From NCBI GenBank assembly GCA_035513175.1, contig DATKCN010000218.1, positions 1-21,607 on the forward strand: a DNA stretch of 21,607 nt. The letters are read 5' to 3'. Source of the DNA: DATKCN01 sp035513175 (lineage in GTDB: Bacteria > Chloroflexota > Chloroflexia > Thermomicrobiales > CFX8). This document shows, piece by piece, positions 15,491 through 21,607 of this stretch (position 1 is the stretch's first letter; the number at the start of each line of letters is the position of its first letter). The translations under genes were made by a program, and so were the position numbers. The notes below the pieces were generated by a model, which made no database searches, was not told the DNA's origin, and saw only the letters and a program-made list of their open reading frames with translations.

Positions 15491-16761
15491 CGCGACGCGC
15501 CCGTCGTGGCTCCAGCTCCGCGCGCGAGCGACAGGACGAATCCCGCTGCCTCGGCAATCGCGGAAATGCGAGCTTGTTCCGCGCTCGCGACAGGGCCGCG
15601 CGCGACCGTCGCGAACCCCATCGATTGAATGCCGTGAGTCGCGAGCAGTCCCGCCGGGGAGTCACCCACGGCAGTGGAATAGCGAGTGGCGGAACCCGCG
15701 TCGTCAAAAGCAATACGCCAGGATCCGCTGTATGGATGACGAACGAGGAGCGGTTCAACGACGGCGGACGGAAGTTGTCGCAGCAGGTGCTCGGTGAGCC
15801 CGCGAGCGATGACAGCCGCGTCCTGCCCGGGCATCAGCCGCGCCTCGACGACCGCTCGCGCGTGCCGTGGCAGGAAGGGCCGAGCATCCATAACATCGAT
15901 AGACCTCACGAGAATCGACGGAGCGCAGAACACGCCGAGCGTCATGTGCGAAGCACTGAACGTCGTCTCTTCCGACGCGCCGCCGGCTCCTCGGGAGGCC
16001 CATGCCTGAACGTCCTCGGCGATCGCGTTCAGGCTGGCGATGGCCTCGACGCCCGGAGTCTCGATCCCATCGTAAAAGCCCGGCACGAGCACCTCGGAAT
16101 CGCGTGATTTCAGCGCGGCGAGCGTCCCGGCAAGTTGATGCCCGATGTCCGGTAGGACGCCGGCGTAGAAGGCTTCGACATCTTCGGTTTCGGAGCGCAC
16201 GGTGATCTCCAGCGTGACGTTCCCAGTCGACGATTGAAAGGTCGCGGGGGCGGACACAGGGAGGTCGCTCGCTTCCCACAACGCCCCCTGATAGGCGCGA
16301 TCGGATGCCTCAAGCCACGACTGGAGCGCCACCGAGCCGAGGTGCCGGTCTGCTTCAATGATGAGCGTCACGTCGTCCACGTGCAGGTCCGCGCTTGCCA
16401 CCGGTCCGATTGTCGCGAGGAGTCCCGCACGCCGCGTCACTCCGGCGCCGCTTGCCACATCGCCGGAAACGCCTGGCACTGCAGGCGCGTGTTTGTCAGC
16501 ATGCGCGGGGCTCAGATCGTCGAGGTACGTGCACAGCAGCAACGGACCATTGCCGACAGTTACAAGAGGCATGATTCCCGGCACCTGATAGACCTCGCAC
16601 GGCAGCCCGCGACGCTGCAGTATGTCCCAGACAAGACGCAGTCCGCGCGCAGTCGCCTGCGCGTCGCGCGCGTTCGGAGGATGAGCGGACAACACCCGCA
16701 TGGCCCTCCGGATCGCCGCGGCGTCCCAGTCCCCCGAGGTGGATTGTGGGGGCGCGTTCAC
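15487..16761 (-). CDS. M20 peptidase-like protein lacking the metal ligands
   Basis: The product has 424 residues from a GTG at 16761, with AAAGAG nine bases upstream. Fold-level M20 similarity includes GPLLLCTYLDDL (72-83), TRRAGLLATI, SEVLVPGFYDGIETP, and a late block FLPRHARAVVEARLMPGQDAAVIARGLTEHLL that matches the LPxxAxAxxxxRLxPGQD pattern. The residues that bind zinc in active M20 enzymes are replaced: the GHxD His is Tyr79, the Asp of GRGxxDxKG is Thr109, the Glu-Glu pair is Arg139-His140, and the dimerisation-domain HSG is absent, as is the final His. It is therefore unlikely to be a normal zinc peptidase. It may be a pseudoenzyme with a binding or regulatory role. It overlaps the glycosyltransferase start and is divergent from ridA. 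Confidence 0.72.
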   Translation of the reverse strand: MNAPPQSTSGDWDAAAIRRAMRVLSAHPPNARDAQATARGLRLVWDILQRRGLPCEVYQVPGIMPLVTVGNGPLLLCTYLDDLSPAHADKHAPAVPGVSGDVASGAGVTRRAGLLATIGPVASADLHVDDVTLIIEADRHLGSVALQSWLEASDRAYQGALWEASDLPVSAPATFQSSTGNVTLEITVRSETEDVEAFYAGVLPDIGHQLAGTLAALKSRDSEVLVPGFYDGIETPGVEAIASLNAIAEDVQAWASRGAGGASEETTFSASHMTLGVFCAPSILVRSIDVMDARPFLPRHARAVVEARLMPGQDAAVIARGLTEHLLRQLPSAVVEPLLVRHPYSGSWRIAFDDAGSATRYSTAVGDSPAGLLATHGIQSMGFATVARGPVASAEQARISAIAEAAGFVLSLARGAGATTGASR

Positions 16762-16821
16762 GATGCGGGGCTCTTTCGAATCTCAATAACGACCATCGGC
16801 GACGTCACGGCGACAGTGTAC

Positions 16822-16849
16822 TTGCATTGATCGACCAGCGCCGGATATT
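16822..16849 (+). promoter_or_regulatory. Candidate promoter for ridA
   Basis: TTGCAT (16822-16827) and GATATT (16844-16849) are separated by 16 bases in the 173-base divergent gap between the M20-like gene and ridA. Matches to the -35 and -10 consensus are three and four of six. The region is AT-richer than its surroundings, but the call is weak. Confidence 0.25.
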
Positions 16850-16855
16850 GACCGT

Positions 16856-16898
16856 GTCAGCCGGAGGTGATAGAAGGCTGACGACGGAGAGGGTCTCC
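16856..16898 (+). promoter_or_regulatory. Two tandem hairpins in the ridA leader, first enclosing a strong Shine-Dalgarno-like sequence
   Basis: GTCAGCC (16856-16862) pairs exactly with GGCTGAC (16876-16882), enclosing GGAGGTGAT, a near-full complement of the 16S rRNA 3' end. Four bases later GGAGA (16886-16890) pairs with TCTCC (16894-16898). No usual start codon lies at the right distance from the enclosed sequence; the real ridA ribosome site is probably GAGGAAG at 16921-16927. The structure may modulate ribosome loading or be a leader of unknown function. Confidence 0.4.
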
Positions 16899-16934
16899 TG
16901 GCGCGCTCGAACATCGAGAAGAGGAAGCACCTGC

Positions 16935-17318
16935 ATGGCAGCTGAGGTCGTTGCGACGGAAAACGCTCCCAAGGCGATCGGCCCGTATTCCCAGGCAGTC
17001 AAGCTCGGGACACTCGTCTTCACTGCCGGACAGATACCACTCGATCCCGCCACCGGCAAGCTCGTCGAGGGCGACATCAAGGCTCAGACGGACCGCGTGC
17101 TGCTGAACCTTGCCGCCGTGCTGGAGGCGTCCGGCTCGTCGATGAGCCGCGTGGTGAAAACTACCTGCTTCCTCGCTGACCTGGGCGATTTCGCCGACTT
17201 CAATGAGGTATACGGGAAGCACTTCGGATCAAACAGACCGGCCCGTTCAACCGTGCAGGCAGCCCGCCTTCCCGCCGGGGCGACGGTAGAGGTCGATTGC
17301 ATCGCCGATTGCAGCTGA
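16935..17318 (+). CDS. ridA: RidA family enamine/imine deaminase
   Basis: The product has 127 residues from the ATG at 16935, preceded by GAGGAAG with a 7-base spacer; the frame is open further upstream but that part has no family similarity. Conserved features are APKAIGPYSQAVKLGTLVFTAGQIPLDPATG near the start, RVVKTTCFLADLGDFADFNEVYGKHF, and RPARSTVQAARLPAGATVEVDCIA, which includes the Arg that binds the substrate carboxylate in RidA. The family hydrolyses reactive enamines and imines made by PLP enzymes, releasing ammonia, and acts as a cytosolic trimer. It starts a + strand run followed 37 bases later by an M28-like gene. Confidence 0.93.
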   Translation: MAAEVVATENAPKAIGPYSQAVKLGTLVFTAGQIPLDPATGKLVEGDIKAQTDRVLLNLAAVLEASGSSMSRVVKTTCFLADLGDFADFNEVYGKHFGSNRPARSTVQAARLPAGATVEVDCIADCS

Positions 17319-17355
17319 ACCCTGCTGAGGCTCACGTGAAGACGAGGTCGACGAC

Positions 17356-19107
17356 ATGTCAGCACCGAGCGTTGCAACCTGGATCGACGAGGTGTCAATT
17401 GATGAGGCGATGCGGCATACGGCCGAGATTGCGCGATGGGTGCGATTGTCCGGTTCCGACGATGAACGGCAGGCGTTCGACTACGTGGCGAAAACGCTGG
17501 CTGGCTACGGCCTCGAGACGACGCTTCACCAGCCGACCTGTCTCGTCAGCTTGCCGGTCTCGGGGTCACTCGTCGTCGGTGGCGATCATTTCGTGCCCTG
17601 CATCACTCACTCCTTTTCAATCACCACTTCGGAAGCAGGCGTCGCTGGTGAGCTGTTCTACGCCGGGCAGGGCACGCGGTTGGAGTTGGCGGCCGCCGGA
17701 GCACGCGGGAAGATCGCGCTGACCGACGGTCTCGCAACGCCGAACAAGGCCCACGCGGCGTCGATCGAAGGCGCGCTCGCGGTTATCAACATCTCCGGCG
17801 AGCACGTGCACGAGATGATCGTCTCTCCGGTATGGGGTTCGCCGACTCCGGACCGACTCGGCGAATTGCCGTCGGTGGCTATCGTGTCAATCGACCTGGT
17901 GGCAGGAGACAGAATCAAAGAGCGGCTGAAGGGCGGTTCCGTTCGCGCCAGGGTGGGCTGCGTCGTCGACACCTCGTGGCGTCCAATCCCGGTCCTGCTC
18001 GCGGATCTGCGCCTCGACGTTCCCGAATACGTGCTGTTCAGCGGCCACATTGACTCCTGGCACTACGGGGCGATGGATAACGCGAGCGCTAACGCCACTA
18101 TGATCGAGACCGCGCGGGTGCTTGTCGCGCACGCCGGCAGTCTGCGCCGTGGCGTGCGGTTCGCGTTCTGGTCGGGCCACTCGCATGCCCGCTACGCGGG
18201 CTCGACCTGGTTCGCCGACAGGTATTGGTTCGATCTGCGCGAGCGCTGCGTCGCCCACGTGAACGTCGATTCGACCGGCGCCGTCGGAGCAACAGACCTG
18301 ACCGGTTCCAACACCATGGCGGAGACCTACCCGTTGGCGCGCGATGTCATTGCGCGCCAGACGGACCAGCAACTCCGGTACCGCCGCTTCGGACGCGCCG
18401 GCGATCAGTCGTTCTGGGGCGTCGGACTGTCGTCGTTCTTCATGTCGCTCTCCGAACAGGGCGCGACCAACGAGATGACGGCCGACCAGGCGTTTCTGTT
18501 CGGCGGATCGTCGGCGCGCGGAGGCGGGCTTGGCTGGTGGTGGCACACGACGGAGGACACGCTCGACAAGATCGATCCAGGCCACCTGACCCGCGACATC
18601 AAGGTCTATGTCGAAACCGTCGGCCGGCTCACGACGGACCCCATTGTGCCGCTGGACGTCGGCGCGCTGCTGGACGAACTCGCGGCTCAACTCGACGCAA
18701 TCGAGCCGATGTGGGACGGACTGCCGCTCGGCGCCGATGACGACGACACGGGCTTCAGAGCGCTGCGCGAGGACCTGGCGTCGGCACGATCTGCGGCGGC
18801 GGCGGTTATGTCCCGCGTCGGATCTGATTCAGGCGCGAGCGACGTTGATTCGGAACAACTCTCGAAGGCTATCGTGGCGGCCTGCAAGGCGCTCGTTCCC
18901 GTGAACTACACGCTCGCGGGGGAGTTTGATCACGACCTCGCGCTCGGCGCCGTGCCGCTGCCGCTGCTGCGCCCTGCCCGGCCGGTCGCGGCCATGTCGG
19001 ACGACGAACAGTGGGGCTCAACTCACTTGCTCAGGCGTCGTGTGAACCGCGTCCGAGCAGCCGTTCGTGACGCCCGAGCAGAGCTGACGGGCGCGCTTGA
19101 AGCGTGA
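17356..19107 (+). CDS. M28 peptidase-like protein with PA-type insert and altered active site
   Basis: The product has 583 residues with GAGGT seven bases before the ATG. Residues 1-60 form the start of the catalytic fold; about 75-205 resemble a protease-associated (PA) domain. The M28 zinc site is partly intact: FSGHIDSW (His231), GAMDNASANA (Asp241), VNVDSTGA (Asp305) and WWHTTEDTLDKID (His397). Where most M28 enzymes have the catalytic Glu-Glu before a GS motif, this has WSGHSHARYAGSTWFA (271-287), so Gly274-His275 replace the pair or align near it. A 180-residue helical C-terminal region follows. No signal peptide was seen, which is unusual for exported M28 aminopeptidases. It may be a cytosolic aminopeptidase of a variant subfamily or inactive. 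It follows ridA closely. Confidence 0.8.
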   Translation: MSAPSVATWIDEVSIDEAMRHTAEIARWVRLSGSDDERQAFDYVAKTLAGYGLETTLHQPTCLVSLPVSGSLVVGGDHFVPCITHSFSITTSEAGVAGELFYAGQGTRLELAAAGARGKIALTDGLATPNKAHAASIEGALAVINISGEHVHEMIVSPVWGSPTPDRLGELPSVAIVSIDLVAGDRIKERLKGGSVRARVGCVVDTSWRPIPVLLADLRLDVPEYVLFSGHIDSWHYGAMDNASANATMIETARVLVAHAGSLRRGVRFAFWSGHSHARYAGSTWFADRYWFDLRERCVAHVNVDSTGAVGATDLTGSNTMAETYPLARDVIARQTDQQLRYRRFGRAGDQSFWGVGLSSFFMSLSEQGATNEMTADQAFLFGGSSARGGGLGWWWHTTEDTLDKIDPGHLTRDIKVYVETVGRLTTDPIVPLDVGALLDELAAQLDAIEPMWDGLPLGADDDDTGFRALREDLASARSAAAAVMSRVGSDSGASDVDSEQLSKAIVAACKALVPVNYTLAGEFDHDLALGAVPLPLLRPARPVAAMSDDEQWGSTHLLRRRVNRVRAAVRDARAELTGALEA

Positions 19108-19145
19108 CTGTCAGGCACAAATCAGTGTCGTGGTAAAGCCGGTCA

Positions 19146-19154
19146 TGCTATACT
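19146..19154 (+). promoter_or_regulatory. Extended -10 promoter element for tRNA-Val
   Basis: TGCTATACT contains the extended -10 TGn followed by TATACT, 15 bases before the first tRNA base. No clear -35 is visible, which fits the extended -10 type. The same GCTATACT octamer precedes the roadblock 1 gene. Confidence 0.5.
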
Positions 19155-19169
19155 ATCGTGATCAGCCAC

Positions 19170-19243
<74 letters not shown>

Positions 19244-19246
19244 CTG

Positions 19247-19273
19247 GAGCGGTCGCTTACATGGCGGCCGCTC
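19247..19273 (+). terminator. Strong hairpin directly after tRNA-Val
   Basis: GAGCGGTCGC (19247-19256) pairs over ten positions, one a wobble, with GCGGCCGCTC (19264-19273) around a 7-base loop, starting four bases after the tRNA. No T-run follows, so it may be a T-poor terminator or a 3' processing structure separating the tRNA from greA. Confidence 0.45.
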
Positions 19274-19329
19274 GTCGCATCCGTTGTCCTGCGTCGTCCG
19301 CGCCAGGACCTACAGGAACGAGATCCCGC

Positions 19330-19800
19330 ATGGCTATCGAAGAACGGATGATGCTCACGCCCCAAGGCAAGGTAGACCTCGAACGGGAGCGCGTGCTGCT
19401 GAAGGAAACGAAGCGCCCCCAGCTCATCCAGCGCATTCAGGAGCTCAGCGACGACGGTGACGTGTCGGACAACTCCGAGTTCGAGGACGTCAAGGAGGAG
19501 TTGATTCAGCTCGACTCCCGGATACGCGAAATCGAGATCTTTCTTGAGGAGGCCGAGGTCGTCGAGCACGTGGGGGCGAATGGCGTCGTCGTCTTCGGCT
19601 CGACAGTGACGCTCATTGATGACGAGCAGGAAGTCGAAACCTGGACGATCGTTGGGCCACAGGAGGCGAGTCCGCTGCACGGCAAGATTTCGAACATCTC
19701 GCCGGTGGGTTCGGCGCTGCTGGGCAAACGCGCGGGTGACACCATCTCCGTATCGGCCCCAGGCGGCAGGACGACATTCAAGATTCAGGACGTGCGCTAA
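19330..19800 (+). CDS. greA: Transcription elongation factor GreA
   Basis: The product has 156 residues from the ATG at 19330; an earlier in-frame ATG at 19261 lies in the hairpin after the tRNA and its extension is not GreA-like. The N-terminal coiled-coil domain (about 6-78) begins MMLTPQGKVDLERE and carries the acidic tip DDGDVSDNSEFEDVKEE (41-57), which reaches the RNA polymerase active site. The C-terminal FKBP-like domain includes VVFGSTVTLIDDEQEVETWTIVG, ISPVGSALLGKRAGDTISV and the end FKIQDVR. GreA stimulates cleavage of backtracked RNA. A greA-lysS order is common in bacteria, but here an intrinsic terminator separates them. Confidence 0.94.
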   Translation: MAIEERMMLTPQGKVDLERERVLLKETKRPQLIQRIQELSDDGDVSDNSEFEDVKEELIQLDSRIREIEIFLEEAEVVEHVGANGVVVFGSTVTLIDDEQEVETWTIVGPQEASPLHGKISNISPVGSALLGKRAGDTISVSAPGGRTTFKIQDVR

Positions 19801-19829
19801 GCGGCGACTTGAATGCAGGACGTGACCAG

Positions 19830-19860
19830 CCGCGGGAGCCGAAAGGTCCCGCGGTTTTTC
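19830..19860 (+). terminator. Intrinsic terminator between greA and lysS
   Basis: CCGCGGGA (19830-19837) pairs exactly with TCCCGCGG (19847-19854), and the loop can extend the stem by two CC/GG pairs closed by a GAAA tetraloop, with one bulged G. TTTTT follows at 19855-19859. This is the clearest factor-independent terminator in the window. It lies 30 bases after greA and 37 before the lysS start. Confidence 0.85.
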
Positions 19861-19896
19861 TTGGAAATCGGATGCGGTAGACGTTGGAGCGTGAGC

Positions 19897-21408
19897 ATGG
19901 AACTCAGCGAACAACAGGAGGTCCGGCTCGAGAAGCTGGCGGAGATGCGCAGGCTCGGCATCGAGCCGTATCCAGCGCGGACAGACCGCACCCACACGTC
20001 CGCGGAGGCGCACGAACGGTACGCCCGCATCGAAACAGCGACGAACGACGGCCGCGATCTTGAGTCGATCGTCGTGGCCGGCCGGGTGACGAGCTTTCGG
20101 CAGATGGGCAAGGCAACTTTCGTTCATCTGGAGGATGGATCGGGCCGCATCCAGATCTACTTACGCGCGAACGTGATGGGCATTGACGACTACGATGGGT
20201 TCATCCGCTTTGTCGACCTGGGTGACTTCATCCAGGCCAGCGGTCATCTCTTTCGCACCCGCACCGGTGAGGCAACGCTCGAAGCTGCGAGGTGGTCGAT
20301 GCTGGCGAAGGCGATCACTCCGCCACCGGAGAAGTGGCACGGTCTTTCCGACGCCGAGCAGCGTTACCGCCAGCGATCGGCTGACCTGCTCTCCAACCCT
20401 GAGGTGCGCGAGATCTTCGTCACGCGCGCCCGCATCATCAGCGGCCTTCGAGAGTTCCTGGACGGTCTCGGATTCCTGGAGGTGGAAACTCCCACGCTGC
20501 AACCCGTGTACGGCGGCGCCTCCGCCCGTCCGTTTACGACCCACCACAACGCGCTCAACGAAACGCTCTACCTGCGGATCGCCGATGAGCTGTACCTGAA
20601 GCGGCTGATCGTCGGTGGCTTCGAGCGCGTCTACGAGATCTGTAAGGACTTTCGCAACGAGGGCGTGGACTCCCGGCACAATCCCGAGTTTACGCAGCTC
20701 GAGTTTTACATGGCGTACGCGGACTATCGCGACGTCATGGATCTGACGGAGCGGATGTTCGTCAGCGTCGCGCGGCGAGCCCTTGGGCGGACGACGCTGA
20801 CGTATGATGGTCATGAGATCGACCTCGCGCTGCCCTGGCGACGGACGCCCCTTGCGGACGCGATCTATGAGACGACCGGCATCGACTACGAGGCCGTCAG
20901 CGACCAGCAGGAGCTGTATCGCCTGGCCCGGGAACGCGGCGCGGATGTGGGACCGGACACGGTCTGGCCTCGCATCGTCGACGAGCTGATGAAGACGTTC
21001 GTGCGCCCGACGCTGATCGAGCCCACGTTTCTGATCGACTATCCCGTAGAGCTGTCGCCTCTGGCGAAGCGAAGCCCGGAGTCGGGGCGCACGGTTGAGC
21101 GCTTCCAGGTCATGATCGCCGGTCTGGAGCTGTGCAACGCGTACACCGAGCTCAACGATCCCATGGATCAGCTCGAACGGTTCAAGGAGCAGGCGCGAGA
21201 CCGCGCCGCCGGCGACGAGGACGCGATGCCGATTGACGTGGATTACATTCGCGCGCTGATGTACGGCATGCCTCCGACCGGAGGGTTCGGGGTCGGCGTC
21301 GATCGCCTGACGATGCTGTTCACTGACAAGCAGTCGATCCGTGAGGTGATCCTGTTTCCCGCGATGCGGACACCTCGTGACGACCGCGCCTGGGATCACG
21401 TGGAGTAA
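19897..21408 (+). CDS. lysS: Lysyl-tRNA synthetase, class II
   Basis: The product has 503 residues from the ATG at 19897, preceded by GGAG at 7 bases; the frame is open to 19813 but that part overlaps the terminator hairpin. The OB-fold anticodon-binding domain (about 55-140) has VVAGRVTSFRQMGKATFVHLEDGSGRIQIYLR. Class II motif 1 is near GFLEVETPTLQPVYGGASARPF (192-213), motif 2 is YEICKDFRNEGVDSRHNPEFTQLEFYMAY (246-274), and motif 3 is GFGVGVDRLTMLF near 463-475. It charges tRNA-Lys in the cytosol. Length is normal. A promoter was not found in the short space after the terminator, so transcription may depend on read-through from greA. Confidence 0.96.
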   Translation: MELSEQQEVRLEKLAEMRRLGIEPYPARTDRTHTSAEAHERYARIETATNDGRDLESIVVAGRVTSFRQMGKATFVHLEDGSGRIQIYLRANVMGIDDYDGFIRFVDLGDFIQASGHLFRTRTGEATLEAARWSMLAKAITPPPEKWHGLSDAEQRYRQRSADLLSNPEVREIFVTRARIISGLREFLDGLGFLEVETPTLQPVYGGASARPFTTHHNALNETLYLRIADELYLKRLIVGGFERVYEICKDFRNEGVDSRHNPEFTQLEFYMAYADYRDVMDLTERMFVSVARRALGRTTLTYDGHEIDLALPWRRTPLADAIYETTGIDYEAVSDQQELYRLARERGADVGPDTVWPRIVDELMKTFVRPTLIEPTFLIDYPVELSPLAKRSPESGRTVERFQVMIAGLELCNAYTELNDPMDQLERFKEQARDRAAGDEDAMPIDVDYIRALMYGMPPTGGFGVGVDRLTMLFTDKQSIREVILFPAMRTPRDDRAWDHVE

Positions 21409-21450
21409 CGCTCAGAGCCGGATCCGACGCCCCCCGAGCGGCCCGGACAG

Positions 21451-21607
21451 CTATGTGGGGAGTAGCCCGGCGCGCATCGCGGCAAGCCGCAGATCCGACC
21501 GCAAGTCGTCACGCGCCGCGAGTTGCGCGCCGGGATCAATGGTCGCCAGGCGCATGACGTAGGCAGGTTGGATCGTCGCGATCGCGATTCGTCCATCCAC
21601 GCGTACG
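21451..21607 (-). CDS. Partial gene, possibly C-terminus of a uracil-DNA-glycosylase-like protein
   Basis: The frame is open from the right edge to TAG at 21451-21453, giving 51 residues that end ...LRLAAMRAGLLPT. The segment AIATIQPAYVMRLAT followed by an LRSDLRLA helix resembles the C-terminal HPSxLLR region and last helix of family 4/5-type uracil-DNA glycosylases, which remove uracil from DNA. Gln stands where these enzymes usually have His. The gene is convergent with lysS, separated by 42 bases with no good terminator. With so little sequence the family call is tentative; the reading frame itself is more likely real than not. Confidence 0.35.
   Translation of the reverse strand, partial: VRVDGRIAIATIQPAYVMRLATIDPGAQLAARDDLRSDLRLAAMRAGLLPT

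Noticed and set aside
16746..16934. 63-residue N-terminal extension of RidA
   Set aside because: It would overlap the divergent M20-like start and leader hairpins; RidA proteins are about 125-130 residues and the ATG at 16935 has its own ribosome site.
20161..21399. 412-codon open frame on the - strand opposite lysS
   Set aside because: Fully antisense to a clear lysyl-tRNA synthetase; composition is Arg/Val/Asp-rich without motifs.

Overview
The window is GC-rich, gene-dense bacterial chromosome with no sign of a mobile element, prophage or CRISPR array. The gene content points to Chloroflexota, probably near Thermomicrobia. This rests on the combination of an MglA-type GTPase with roadblock partners, NurA with a separate HAS-barrel-like protein, a VanW protein, a zincin-type metalloprotease and greA next to lysS. 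The taxonomic call is inference; no rRNA is present. No gene-free stretch exceeds about 175 bases.

Region A (1-3998, + strand) is a likely operon: the 3' end of cmk (CMP kinase), plsC (acyltransferase), a fumarase/argininosuccinate-lyase-superfamily protein that has lost the family's catalytic residues, and hflX (ribosome-associated GTPase).

Region B (4100-9050, + strand) interleaves purine synthesis with a small-GTPase switch. The order is roadblock protein 1, purM, roadblock protein 2 (MglB-like), mglA-like GTPase, a stand-alone HD domain resembling the C-terminal part of Ppx/GppA, and purH. A long imperfect inverted repeat (6833-6885) lies between mglA and the HD gene and includes the HD start codon.

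Region C (9090-16761, - strand) reads right to left: an M20-peptidase-like protein without its metal ligands, a family 2 glycosyltransferase, a VanW envelope protein, a membrane-anchored HExxH metalloprotease, a NurA nuclease and a HAS-barrel-like protein. Several of these genes overlap by a few bases. No HerA ATPase gene is present beside nurA.

Region D (16935-21408, + strand) is divergent from region C. It holds ridA with a structured leader, a large M28-peptidase-like protein with an altered active site, tRNA-Val(CAC), greA, a strong intrinsic terminator, and lysS. At the right edge a convergent partial gene on the - strand may be a uracil-DNA-glycosylase-like protein.

The most notable points are the GTPase module set between purM and purH, the NurA/HAS-barrel pair without its ATPase, two enzyme homologues that look catalytically dead, and the start-codon-spanning inverted repeat.
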